NCBI RefSeq assembly: GCF_001718835.1
Contig: NZ_CP013444.1
Location: 1,860,001-1,924,000, forward strand
Direction: 5' to 3'
DNA from: Burkholderia cepacia
Lineage (GTDB): Bacteria > Pseudomonadota > Gammaproteobacteria > Burkholderiales > Burkholderiaceae
DNA: 64,000 nucleotides
The position numbers were made by a program, and so were the translations under genes. Below, piece by piece: positions 36,458 to 44,164 of the stretch. The first letter of the stretch is position 1; each line of letters starts with the position of its first letter. Under the pieces are notes generated by a model. That model saw nothing but the letters and a program-made list of their open reading frames with translations. It did no database searches and had not been told where the DNA came from.

Positions 36458-36709
36458 TCACCGCGCATCGACCCACGCCCGCAACGCGGCGTCGCGGATC
36501 TCGAACACGTCGAACAGGCCGAGCGCCCGCAGCGCGGGCAACGCGTCGGCGGCATCAGCCGCCGCGCGGGAGCGCTCGGCCTCGTCCGCATGCGGGTCGG
36601 TGAGCACCCGCGCATTCGCGAGAAAGGCGCCCACGCTGCCCTTGCGGATCGTCGTGCCGTTGAGGTCGAGCTGATTGAGGTGGTCGGGAAGCATTTCGTC
36701 GGCTCGCAT
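36458..36709 (-). CDS. Small unknown protein (83 residues) upstream of the dehydrogenase
   Basis: Starts at the ATG at 36709 with a textbook CAGGAGGG eight bases upstream; the longer open frame extending to 37375 lies antisense to the AraC gene and lacks a site. Sequence begins MRADEMLPDHLNQLDLNGTTIRKGSVGAFLANARVL and is acidic and helical, with no membrane segment, signal or Cys. I do not recognise a family. It is 27 bases upstream of the dehydrogenase gene and shares its promoter region with the divergent AraC gene, so it belongs to the same operon as the dehydrogenase. Confidence 0.7.
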   Translation of the reverse strand: MRADEMLPDHLNQLDLNGTTIRKGSVGAFLANARVLTDPHADEAERSRAAADAADALPALRALGLFDVFEIRDAALRAWVDAR

Positions 36710-36806
36710 CGCGCGGCCCTCCTGAAGTGTTGAGCGAGCACCCAGTGTACGGATGCGAACACGGCCGATCTCCGGTATAACGGCCATTCGATACCGAATT
36801 CCAGCC

Positions 36807-37613
36807 ATGCCTGACGATCCGCTTCTTCCCGCCGGCCTCGTGAGCTCTTCCGACGGCCCGTTTGTCGCCGCCGCCGAGCTGACGCAGCGCGACGCACGCG
36901 TGACCGCGCCGCATCGCCATGCGCGCGGCCAGCTCGTCGGCGCGCTGAGCGGGTTGCTGACGATCGGCCTCGACGACCAGGACTGGGTCGTGCCGGCGAT
37001 CCATGCGATCTGGATTCCGCCGCATTGCGTGCATTCGCTGCGCTCGTTCGGGCCGTTCTGCGGCTGGAGCGTGTTCGTTGCGGAACCGCGCTGCGAATCG
37101 CTGCCGCCGGCGCCGCGCGCGATCCGCACCTCCGCGCTGTTGCGCGAGGCGGTACGGCGCGCGGCAAGCTGGCGCGGCGGCGCGCTCGACGCGGCGCAAA
37201 CGCGCGTGGCGGAAGTGATCCTCGACGAGATCGCGGCATCGCCGCCGGTCACGCTCGGCCTGCCGCGCCCGCGCGATCCGCGGGTCGGACGGATCACCGA
37301 CGCGTTGAGCGCCGATCTCGCGGACAACCGCCGCCTCGACGAATGGGCCGCGTGGGCAGGCATCGCGCCGCGCACGCTGAGCCGCCGCTTCGTGGCCGAG
37401 ACGGGGCTGACGTTCGCGCAGTGGCGTCAGCAGGCGAGGCTGCTGCGCGCGTTGGAGAAGGTGGCCGACGGCGTGCCGGTGACGACGATCGCGCTCGATC
37501 TCGGCTACGACAACGTGAGCGCGTTCATCGACATGTTCCGGCGCGCGTTGGGGACGACGCCGGGGCGGTATATGGAAGCCGGACACGACGGACGCCGGGG
37601 CGACGCCGCGTAG
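36807..37613 (+). CDS. AraC-family regulator with cupin N-terminus
   Basis: 268 residues from the ATG at 36807. An N-terminal cupin sensor (VTAPHRHARGQLVGALSGLLTIG; WIPPHCVHSL) is followed by a C-terminal AraC domain with two helix-turn-helices: LDEWAAWAGIAPRTLSRRFVAETGLTFAQWRQQARLLRALEKV and VTTIALDLGYDNVSAFIDMFRRALGTTPGRY. The layout resembles NimR/YdeO-like regulators. Divergent from the small protein and dehydrogenase genes, which it likely controls. Convergent with hpaI on the right, so it is probably not the regulator of the hpa cluster, which has its own hpaR. Confidence 0.9.
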   Translation: MPDDPLLPAGLVSSSDGPFVAAAELTQRDARVTAPHRHARGQLVGALSGLLTIGLDDQDWVVPAIHAIWIPPHCVHSLRSFGPFCGWSVFVAEPRCESLPPAPRAIRTSALLREAVRRAASWRGGALDAAQTRVAEVILDEIAASPPVTLGLPRPRDPRVGRITDALSADLADNRRLDEWAAWAGIAPRTLSRRFVAETGLTFAQWRQQARLLRALEKVADGVPVTTIALDLGYDNVSAFIDMFRRALGTTPGRYMEAGHDGRRGDAA

Positions 37614-37620
37614 CGCGTCA

Positions 37621-37640
37621 CGGCGACATTCGATTCGCCG
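37621..37640. terminator. Weak hairpin between araC-type and hpaI genes
   Basis: CGGCGA / TCGCCG 6-bp stem, 8-base loop, in the 32-base gap between two convergent stops. No T-run; low confidence. Confidence 0.3.
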
Positions 37641-37645
37641 CGCCT

Positions 37646-38452
37646 TCAGTATGTGCCGTCGCCCTGCTTCGCGGCGTCGGACGGTTTCCCCTTGAACTGC
37701 CCCGCCAACCGCTCCGCACTCCTCGCCAGCAGCGTCGTATCGACCCCGACCGCGACGAACAGCGCTCCCGCTTCCAGATAACGCCGCGCGGCCGCCTCAT
37801 CCGCGCTGAGAATGCCCGGCGCCTTGCCGGCCGCCTTGATCGCCCGGATCGCGCCATCGATCGCGGCCTGCACGTCCGGGTGCCCCGGATGGCCGAGATG
37901 CCCGAGATCGGCCGCGAGATCCGCCGGCCCGATGAACACGCCGTCCACGCCCTCGACCCGCGTTATCGCATCGATCGCGTCGAGCCCCGCGCGTGTCTCG
38001 ACCTGCACGAGCACGGCCATCTCGTCGTTCGCGCGATGCAGGTAATCGCCGACGCGATTCCACCGCGACGCACGCGCCAGCGCGCTGCCCACGCCGCGAA
38101 TCCCGTGCGGCGGATAACGCGTCGCGGCCACCGCCGCACGCGCCTCGTCGGCGCTCTGCACCATCGGCACGAGCAACGTCTGCGCGCCGAGATCGAGCAC
38201 CTGCTTGACGATCACCGGATCGTTCCACGGTACGCGCACGACCGGATGCGACGGATACGGCGCGATCGCCTGCAACTGCGCAAGAATCGTCGGCACCGTG
38301 TTCGGCGCATGCTCGCCGTCGATCAGCAGCCAGTCGAAACCGGCGCCCGCGACCACTTCCGCGCTGTACGGATTGGCGAGCCCGAGCCACAGCCCGACTT
38401 GCGCGTCGCCGCGCGCGAGCGCGGCCTTGAAGACATTCGTAGGAATCCGCAT
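37646..38452 (-). CDS. hpaI: 4-hydroxy-2-oxoheptanedioate aldolase HpaI
   Basis: 268 residues, the family size. HpcH/HpaI TIM barrel: QVGLWLGLANPYSAEVVAGAGFDWLLIDGEHAPN, VRVPWNDPVIVKQVLDLGAQTLLVPMVQSADEA, VQVETRAGLDAIDAI (metal Glu) and GVDGVFIGPADLAADLGH. Reaction: 4-hydroxy-2-oxoheptane-1,7-dioate to pyruvate and succinate semialdehyde, the last step of the homoprotocatechuate route, in the cytoplasm with a divalent metal. Last gene of the hpa operon, 12 bases after hpaH. Confidence 0.93.
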   Translation of the reverse strand: MRIPTNVFKAALARGDAQVGLWLGLANPYSAEVVAGAGFDWLLIDGEHAPNTVPTILAQLQAIAPYPSHPVVRVPWNDPVIVKQVLDLGAQTLLVPMVQSADEARAAVAATRYPPHGIRGVGSALARASRWNRVGDYLHRANDEMAVLVQVETRAGLDAIDAITRVEGVDGVFIGPADLAADLGHLGHPGHPDVQAAIDGAIRAIKAAGKAPGILSADEAAARRYLEAGALFVAVGVDTTLLARSAERLAGQFKGKPSDAAKQGDGTY

Positions 38453-38464
38453 CGTTCGCTCACC

Positions 38465-39268
38465 TCACTCGAAGTAGCACTGGATCGTCCCGAGCGGGCC
38501 GTAGTCGACGCTGAACGTGTCGCCCGATCGCGCCGCGCACGGCCGCGTGAACGAACCGCCGAGCACGATCTGCCCAGGCTCCAGCGCGACGTCGAAGCGG
38601 GCCAGCCGGTTGGCGAGCCACGCGACGCCGTTCGCCGGATGGTTCAGCACGCCGGCCGCGACGCCTGTTTCCTCGACCACGCCGTTACGCGACATGATCG
38701 CCGCGACCCACCGCAAGTCGACGTCCTGCGGCTTCACGGGCCGCCCGCCGATCACCACGCCCGCGTTCGCCGCGTTGTCGGCGATCGTGTCGAACACCTT
38801 GCGCGGCCGTTTCGTGTCGGGGTCGATCGACTGGCTGCGCGCGTCGATGATCTCGAGCGCGGGCACCACGTAGTCGACTGCGTCGTACACGTCGAAGATC
38901 GTGCAGTCCGGGCCGGTGAGCCGCTTGCCGAGCACGAACGCGAGTTCGACCTCGACGCGCGGCACGATGAAGCGCCCGGTGGGAATCGTGCCGCCGTCGG
39001 CAAAGAACATGTCGTCGAGCAGCGCGCCGTAGTCGGGCTCGTCGATCTGCGACGAGTTCTGCATCGCCTTCGACGTGAGGCCGATCTTGTGGCCCTTCAG
39101 CGTGCGGCCTTCCGCGAGCTTGAGGGCGACCCACGCGCGCTGGATCGCATACGCGTCGTCGATCGTGATGTCGGGATGGTCGAGCGAGATCTGGCGGATC
39201 TGCTTGCGCTCGCGTTCGGCGTCGTGCAGACGCTGCGCGAGCTGGTCGATGAGGGCGGTTTCGAACAT
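38465..39268 (-). CDS. hpaH: 2-oxo-hept-4-ene-1,7-dioate hydratase HpaH
   Basis: 267 residues from the ATG at 39268 (HpaH is 267). FAH-related hydratase fold: TIDDAYAIQRAWVALKLAEGRTLKGHKIGLTSKAMQ, VPRVEVELAFVLGKRLTGPDCT with the metal-binding Glu pair, PALEIIDARSQ and VLGGSFTRP. Adds water to the 4-ene of 2-oxo-hept-4-ene-1,7-dioate, giving the HpaI substrate. Tight gene spacing (20 bases from hpaF, 12 to hpaI) shows operon membership. Confidence 0.93.
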   Translation of the reverse strand: MFETALIDQLAQRLHDAERERKQIRQISLDHPDITIDDAYAIQRAWVALKLAEGRTLKGHKIGLTSKAMQNSSQIDEPDYGALLDDMFFADGGTIPTGRFIVPRVEVELAFVLGKRLTGPDCTIFDVYDAVDYVVPALEIIDARSQSIDPDTKRPRKVFDTIADNAANAGVVIGGRPVKPQDVDLRWVAAIMSRNGVVEETGVAAGVLNHPANGVAWLANRLARFDVALEPGQIVLGGSFTRPCAARSGDTFSVDYGPLGTIQCYFE

Positions 39269-39288
39269 GGTCGGATCGGGAATGGGGT

Positions 39289-39681
39289 TCAGCCGGCCCG
39301 CTTGTAGCGGGCATGGATGTTGTTGTGCTTGTACGAGCCGCTTTCGCTGAACTCGGTCAGTTCCATCGACAGCGCGAGGTAGCGTCTCGCGTACAGTTCC
39401 GCGAAATGCGCCTTGATCGCGTCGAACAGCGCGTCGCACGCAGCCTTTTTCTGCGCGTCGCTGCGGCCCGAGCCGATCTTCAGCGTCACGTGCACGAATG
39501 CGTCGTCCTCCGTGCCGTCGGCGACGCAGTAGTCCTGCAGTTCGATCGCGCGCGAGCGGATGCCGCCCGTCGGGAACACGCCGCCCTGCGCGATCAGCGT
39601 GGCGTTGATCGTGCGCAGCAGCGCGGGAATGCGTGCGTCGTCGCGGATGTTCGCGGTGTATTCGACGACGATATGTGGCAT
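39289..39681 (-). CDS. hpaF: 5-carboxymethyl-2-hydroxymuconate isomerase HpaF
   Basis: 130 residues. Tautomerase superfamily: the protein starts MPHIVVEYTAN, placing Pro2 (Pro1 after Met removal) as the catalytic base. Later YCVADGTEDDAFVHVTLKIGSGRS matches the family. Isomerises 5-carboxymethyl-2-hydroxymuconate to 5-oxo-pent-3-ene-1,2,5-tricarboxylate for HpaG. A working trimer is the family norm. Located between hpaD and hpaH. Confidence 0.93.
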   Translation of the reverse strand: MPHIVVEYTANIRDDARIPALLRTINATLIAQGGVFPTGGIRSRAIELQDYCVADGTEDDAFVHVTLKIGSGRSDAQKKAACDALFDAIKAHFAELYARRYLALSMELTEFSESGSYKHNNIHARYKRAG

Positions 39682-39726
39682 GACGATTCTCCTGTCAGAT
39701 CTGTCAGATGCACGGCGTGGCGGTGC

Positions 39727-40575
39727 TCAGGCCACCGGAAAGATCGCATTGATCTGCCCGGTACCCGAACTCGCGAAATAGTCGGTAACGATCTCGACCG
39801 GCTTGTCGTAACGGTCCCAGCCGAGCAGGCCGAGCAGCATCGCCGTGTCGTGCATCCCGCCTTCGCCGTGGCAATGCGTGTTGTACTCCGGCAGCATCGC
39901 GCAGAAGGTCCTGAAATCGCCCTGCTTCCACAGCTCGACCACGCGCAGGTCGACCTGCCGGAAGAATTCGCGGCTGATCTGGTGGATCGATTCCTCGGGG
40001 CTGCCGTTGTCGTTGAAACGGTGCGACAGCGATCCGCTCGCGAGAAACGCGACGTTCGAATCGCTCTTCTCGATCGCTTCGAGCAGCGCCTCGCCGAAGC
40101 GCCGGCTTTCATCGAGCTGATGCCACATGCACCAGCCGGCGATCGACACGACCTTGAAGTGCTGGTCGGCGTTCATGTAGCGCATCGGCACGAGCGTGCC
40201 GTATTCGAGTTCGAGGCTGTCGATCTCGTGCGCGCGCGTCGCGACGCCGCGCGCGCTGGCCGTCTCGGCGATCAGCCGGCCGAGCGCCGGGTTGCCCGGA
40301 TACGCATACTCCATGTCGCGGATGAAATGCGGCAGCTCGTTGCTCGTGTACGTGCCCGCGAATCGCGCATTGCAGTTCACGTGATAGCCGGCGTTGACGA
40401 GCCAGTGCACGTCCGACACGACGATCGTGTCGACGCCGAGCGCGCGGCAGCGCTCGCCGATCAGTTGATGGCCGCGGATCGCCGCCTCGCGGCAGCCGTG
40501 ATGCCTGCCGGGCAACTCCGACAGGTACATCGACGGCACGTGCGTGATTTTCGCGGCGAGGGACAGTTTGCCCAT
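39727..40575 (-). CDS. hpaD: 3,4-dihydroxyphenylacetate 2,3-dioxygenase HpaD
   Basis: 282 residues from the ATG at 40575 (E. coli HpaD is 283); upstream in-frame starts are unlikely. Class III (LigB-type) extradiol dioxygenase: GRHHGCREAAIRGHQL, VVSDVHWLVNAGYHVNCNARF with metal His, and ASGSLSHRFNDNG. Fe(II) enzyme that cleaves the ring of homoprotocatechuate to 5-carboxymethyl-2-hydroxymuconate semialdehyde. It commits the pathway; HpaE acts next and is encoded upstream. Confidence 0.94.
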   Translation of the reverse strand: MGKLSLAAKITHVPSMYLSELPGRHHGCREAAIRGHQLIGERCRALGVDTIVVSDVHWLVNAGYHVNCNARFAGTYTSNELPHFIRDMEYAYPGNPALGRLIAETASARGVATRAHEIDSLELEYGTLVPMRYMNADQHFKVVSIAGWCMWHQLDESRRFGEALLEAIEKSDSNVAFLASGSLSHRFNDNGSPEESIHQISREFFRQVDLRVVELWKQGDFRTFCAMLPEYNTHCHGEGGMHDTAMLLGLLGWDRYDKPVEIVTDYFASSGTGQINAIFPVA

Positions 40576-40610
40576 CGTGAGTCTCTCCGTAGCGTTCTTC
40601 CACGCGCCGC

Positions 40611-42074
40611 TTACGCGCCCCAGCGCGGAATGTGGTGCGAACCCATCGAGATGCACACGTTCTTGATCTCCGCGAACACCTCGAAGCTGTATTCGCCGCC
40701 CTCGCGCCCGGTGCCCGATTCCTTCACGCCGCCGAACGGCTGGCGCAGGTCGCGTACGTTCTGGCTGTTCACGAACACCATCCCGGCCTCGATGCCGCGT
40801 GCGAGGCGATGTACCTTGCCGACATCCTGCGTCCAGAGATACGACGCAAGGCCGTACGACGTGTCGTTCGCGAGCCGCAGCCCTTCATCTTCGTCCTCGA
40901 ACGGGATGATGCACGCGACCGGCCCGAAGATTTCCTCCTGTGCGACGCGCATCCGGTTGTCGACGTCGGCCAGCACGGTCGGCCGCACGAAGTTGCCGTT
41001 GCGCAGGTGGTCGGGCAGGCCCGCCGGCTTGTCCGCGCCGCCCGCGACCACGCGCGCGCCTTCCTGCTCGCCGATGCGGATATAGCCCGTCACCTTCTCC
41101 CAGTGCTGGCGCGTGATCATCGCGCCGAGGTTCGTGGCCGGATCGGACGGATCGCCGACCACCAGGTTGTTCGCGCGGCGCGCGAATTCCTGCACGAAGC
41201 GATCGTAGATCGTGCGCTGCACGAAGATCCGCGAGCCGGCCGTGCAGCGTTCGCCGTTGATCGAGAAGATCGTGAACAGCGACGCGTCGAGCGCGCGGTC
41301 GAAATCGGCGTCGTCGAAGATCAGCACCGGCGACTTGCCGCCGAGTTCCATCGAATACTTCTTCAGGCCCGCACGCTCCATGATCCGCTTGCCGGTCACC
41401 GTACCGCCGGTGAACGACACCGCACGCACGTCCGGATGGCGTACCAGCGCGTCGCCGGCCGTCGCGCCGTAACCCTGTACGACGTTGAGCACGCCCGGCG
41501 GAATGCCGGCTTCGAGCGCGAGGCGGCCGAGCTGGTCGGCCGTCAGCGGCGACAGCTCCGACATCTTCAGCACGGCCGTGTTGCCGAGTGCGAGGCACGG
41601 CGCCGTCTTCCATGTCGCGGTCATGAACGGCACGTTCCATGGCGACACCAGCGCACACACGCCGACCGGCTGGTACAGCGTGTAGTTCAGCATCTGATCG
41701 TCGACCGGATAGGTGCGGCCGTTCATCTGCACGCAGACTTCCGCGAAGAAGTTGAAGTTCTCGGACGCGCGCGGAATCAGCTGCTTGCTCGTCTGTGCGA
41801 TCGGCAGGCCGGTGTCCTGCGTCTCCAGCGCCGCGAGCATCGGCACGTTCTTCTCGATCAGCTCGCCGAGCTTGCGCATCAGCTTCGCGCGCTCCCTGGC
41901 AGGCGTGTTCGCCCATTTCGGGAAGGCTGCCTTCGCGGCGCGCACGGCCGCGTCGACTTCGGCCTCGCCGCCCGATGCGACGTCGGTGATGACTTCCCCC
42001 GTCGCGGGATTCAGCGTCGTGAACGTCTCGCGGCTCTCGACTTCGCGGCCGTCGATCCAGTGCTTGATGGTCAT
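40611..42074 (-). CDS. hpaE: 5-carboxymethyl-2-hydroxymuconate-semialdehyde dehydrogenase HpaE
   Basis: 487 residues, typical for HpaE. Aldehyde dehydrogenase superfamily: LVSPWNVPFMTATWKTAPCLALGN, the catalytic Glu in MELGGKSPVLIFDDADFD, the nucleophile Cys in NGERCTAGSRIFVQ, and EIFGPVACIIPFEDEDE. NAD-dependent oxidation of the HpaD product. It lies 22 bases downstream of hpaG2 and 35 upstream of hpaD. Confidence 0.94.
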   Translation of the reverse strand: MTIKHWIDGREVESRETFTTLNPATGEVITDVASGGEAEVDAAVRAAKAAFPKWANTPARERAKLMRKLGELIEKNVPMLAALETQDTGLPIAQTSKQLIPRASENFNFFAEVCVQMNGRTYPVDDQMLNYTLYQPVGVCALVSPWNVPFMTATWKTAPCLALGNTAVLKMSELSPLTADQLGRLALEAGIPPGVLNVVQGYGATAGDALVRHPDVRAVSFTGGTVTGKRIMERAGLKKYSMELGGKSPVLIFDDADFDRALDASLFTIFSINGERCTAGSRIFVQRTIYDRFVQEFARRANNLVVGDPSDPATNLGAMITRQHWEKVTGYIRIGEQEGARVVAGGADKPAGLPDHLRNGNFVRPTVLADVDNRMRVAQEEIFGPVACIIPFEDEDEGLRLANDTSYGLASYLWTQDVGKVHRLARGIEAGMVFVNSQNVRDLRQPFGGVKESGTGREGGEYSFEVFAEIKNVCISMGSHHIPRWGA

Positions 42075-42096
42075 GCTCTCTCCTTGGGCGACGGGC

Positions 42097-42861
42097 TCAG
42101 CCGGCGCGATAGTAGTCTGCTTCGCCGACGATCGTGTTCACGAGCCGGCCAATCCCTTCGATCTCGGTCACGACCTCGTCGCCCGGCTTCGTGTCCGCCA
42201 GCCCCTCGGGCGTACCGGTCAGGATCAGGTCGCCCGGCGAGAGCGTCATGAAGCCGCTGATGTGCTCGATCAACGCCGGCACGTCGAAGATCATGTCGCG
42301 CGTGCTGCCGCGCTGCGTCTCCCGGCCGTTCACCGTCGTGCGCAGCGTCAGGTCGCCCGCATCGCCGATCTCGTCGCGGCTGACAAACCACGGCCCGAGC
42401 GGCGTGCAGGTGTCGCGGTTCTTCACGCGCAGGTTCGGACGGTAGTAGTTCTCGAGGTAATCGCGGATCGCATAGTCGTTCGCGACCGTATATCCGGCCA
42501 CGTAGTCGAGCGCCTGCGCGCGGCTCACGTTGCGCGCGGGCCGGCCGATCACGACGGCCAGCTCGCACTCGTAATGCATGTGGGTGGCGTCCGCCGGGCG
42601 CACGGTGCGCGACCGGTGGCCGATGAACGTGTTCGGCCCCTTCAGGAAGATCAGCGGTTCGCTCGGCGCCTTGAACGCGAGCTCCTTCGCATGGTCGGCG
42701 TAGTTGAGGCCGAGCGCGAACGTCGTGCGCGGCGCGACGGGCGGCAGCCACGCAACCGCGTCCTCGGCAACGATTCGCCCCGTATCGAGACGGATCGCGC
42801 CGTCGCCGGCCGGTTCGGCCGCATGCAATGCGCCGTTGTAGATCACGCGTGCCGTCTTCAT
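42097..42861 (-). CDS. hpaG2: HpaG C-terminal half: decarboxylase/isomerase subunit
   Basis: 254 residues from the ATG at 42861. Fumarylacetoacetase-like fold: FALGLNYADHAKELAFKAPSEPLIFLKGPNTFIGH, metal ligands in MHYECELAVVIGRPARN, and GDLILTGTPEGLADTKPGD near the end. In E. coli one HpaG polypeptide holds two such domains; here they are separate genes with an ATGA overlap (42858-42861). Decarboxylates 5-oxo-pent-3-ene-1,2,5-tricarboxylate to the HpaH substrate, together with the next subunit. The split form is common outside enterobacteria. Confidence 0.92.
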   Translation of the reverse strand: MKTARVIYNGALHAAEPAGDGAIRLDTGRIVAEDAVAWLPPVAPRTTFALGLNYADHAKELAFKAPSEPLIFLKGPNTFIGHRSRTVRPADATHMHYECELAVVIGRPARNVSRAQALDYVAGYTVANDYAIRDYLENYYRPNLRVKNRDTCTPLGPWFVSRDEIGDAGDLTLRTTVNGRETQRGSTRDMIFDVPALIEHISGFMTLSPGDLILTGTPEGLADTKPGDEVVTEIEGIGRLVNTIVGEADYYRAG

Positions 42862-43547
42862 CGTGTTTCCTCCGCGATCAGCGTGTGCCGCAACGTGCCG
42901 ATGCCGGCGGCGGCGATCTCGATCGTGCTGCCCGCGCGGGCGCGCGGTGCGCCGCCCGCGACCCCAAGCAGCAAGACGTCGCCCGCGTCGAACGACATGA
43001 AGGCCGTCACGTCGGCGATCAGTTCGCGCACGGAGCGGATCAGCGTGGCCGTCGAGGCGGACGCGGCCACCTCGCCGTCGATCCGCACGGTCAGGCCGAT
43101 CGTGTCGACATCGCCGAGCGCGGCGGCCGGCACGATGGCCGGGCCCATTGGGCAGAAACCGTCGCGGCACTTGAAGCGCACGGCCGGACGGTAGTAGTCG
43201 GGATGGGGGACCGACACGTCGCTGGCGAGCGTGAAGCCGTGAAGGTAGTCGAGCGCCAGCGCGGCCGGCACGCGCGTCGCGCGCCGGGCGAACACGACGG
43301 CCACCGACGCGCCGATCTCCAGCGCGTCGACGCCGGCCGGCACGACGACGGTCGCGCCGTCGGCCGCATGCGTGTTGGCGGGCTTGATGTACAGGATCGG
43401 CGCCTGCGGCGGGCGGCCGTAAGGCGGTGCGTTCACGGCATCGCCGAGCGCGTCGAGCGCCGCACGCTCGTTGAGCAGCGCACCGTAGACGGTACCGACG
43501 GCGACCGGCAACGGCGGCGCCGCGGCGGTCATGCAAGACAGCTCCAT
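42858..43547 (-). CDS. hpaG1: HpaG N-terminal half subunit
   Basis: 229 residues from the ATG at 43547, with AGGGGA nine bases upstream; an in-frame ATG at 43532 (MTAAAPP) is the alternative. FAH-like fold: VGTVYGALLNERAAL, PILYIKPANTHAADGATVVVPAG, EIGASVAVVFARRATRV, GFTLASDVSVPHPDYYRPAVRFKCRDGFCPMG. First gene of the hpa operon. Divergent from hpaR across a 152-base region that holds the HpaR operator candidate. Works as a pair with HpaG2. Confidence 0.9.
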   Translation of the reverse strand: MELSCMTAAAPPLPVAVGTVYGALLNERAALDALGDAVNAPPYGRPPQAPILYIKPANTHAADGATVVVPAGVDALEIGASVAVVFARRATRVPAALALDYLHGFTLASDVSVPHPDYYRPAVRFKCRDGFCPMGPAIVPAAALGDVDTIGLTVRIDGEVAASASTATLIRSVRELIADVTAFMSFDAGDVLLLGVAGGAPRARAGSTIEIAAAGIGTLRHTLIAEETR

Positions 43548-43585
43548 GCGTCATTCCCCTGCCGCGCGTCGCGGCGCATCGTCAA

Positions 43586-43603
43586 TACTTAACATCTTAA
43601 GTA
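43586..43603. promoter_or_regulatory. Candidate HpaR operator (perfect inverted repeat)
   Basis: TACTTAACATCTTAAGTA: 7-bp arms TACTTAA/TTAAGTA around CATC. It lies 38 bases upstream of the hpaG1 start and 96 bases upstream of hpaR, in the only AT-rich patch of the divergent region. MarR-family repressors such as HpaR bind short palindromes of this kind; binding itself is inferred. Confidence 0.75.
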
Positions 43604-43699
43604 AACAATCGAACGCTGGCAACCTCGATTACCCTGATAGGCGAAATTCACTCCCTTCGGCTGTTAAGATTGATGCGTCCCCGTCCACTGCCCACCCCG

Positions 43700-44143
43700 A
43701 TGAACCGTACGCTCGACCATCGCAACCTGGCCATGCTGCTGCTCGAGGCCCGCGAAACGCTGATGGGTCTGTTCCGCCCCATTCTCAAGGAATTCGCGCT
43801 GACCGAACAGCAATGGCGGATCATCCGCGTGCTCGACGGCGAACCGGCGCAAGCGCTCGAAGCGGGACAGATCGCGCGGCGCTGCTGCATCCTGAGCCCG
43901 AGCCTCACCGGCGTGCTGGAACGGATGGAGCGCGACGGCCTGATCACGCGCACGCGCGCGCAGGAAGATCAGCGCCGGCTGCTGGTGAGCCTGACGCCGC
44001 AAAGCAGGAAACTGGTCACGGAAATCGGCCCGCGGATCGACGAGCAGTACCGGCAGCTCGAATCGCGGTTCGGCCAGGACGGCCTCGAAGACATCTATCG
44101 CGCGCTCGACCGGCTCATCGAGCTCGGCGACAGCGCGCCGTAA
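43700..44143 (+). CDS. hpaR: HpaR, MarR-family repressor of the homoprotocatechuate operon
   Basis: 147 residues from the ATG at 43700 (HpaR family size). MarR winged helix: FRPILKEFALTEQQWRIIRVLDGEPAQALEAGQIARRCCILSPSLTGVLERMERDGLITR, with the wing TRAQEDQRRLLVSLTPQSRKL. Divergent from the hpaG1-I operon. Known for E. coli HpaR: represses hpaGEDFHI and is released by homoprotocatechuate and related aromatics. The palindrome at 43586-43603 is the likely site for operon repression and autoregulation. Confidence 0.93.
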   Translation: MNRTLDHRNLAMLLLEARETLMGLFRPILKEFALTEQQWRIIRVLDGEPAQALEAGQIARRCCILSPSLTGVLERMERDGLITRTRAQEDQRRLLVSLTPQSRKLVTEIGPRIDEQYRQLESRFGQDGLEDIYRALDRLIELGDSAP

Positions 44144-44164
44144 GCCCCAGCCCCGCGCGCGGGC

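Noticed and set aside
37025..39307. 760-codon plus-strand open frame across hpaI and hpaH
   Set aside because: It runs antisense to well-recognised hpa genes; long antisense frames are common in high-GC DNA and this one is Arg-rich with no known domain.
42097..43547. hpaG1 and hpaG2 as one frameshifted gene
   Set aside because: Each half has its own start, and the ATGA overlap is a normal coupled junction; split HpaG is common outside enterobacteria.
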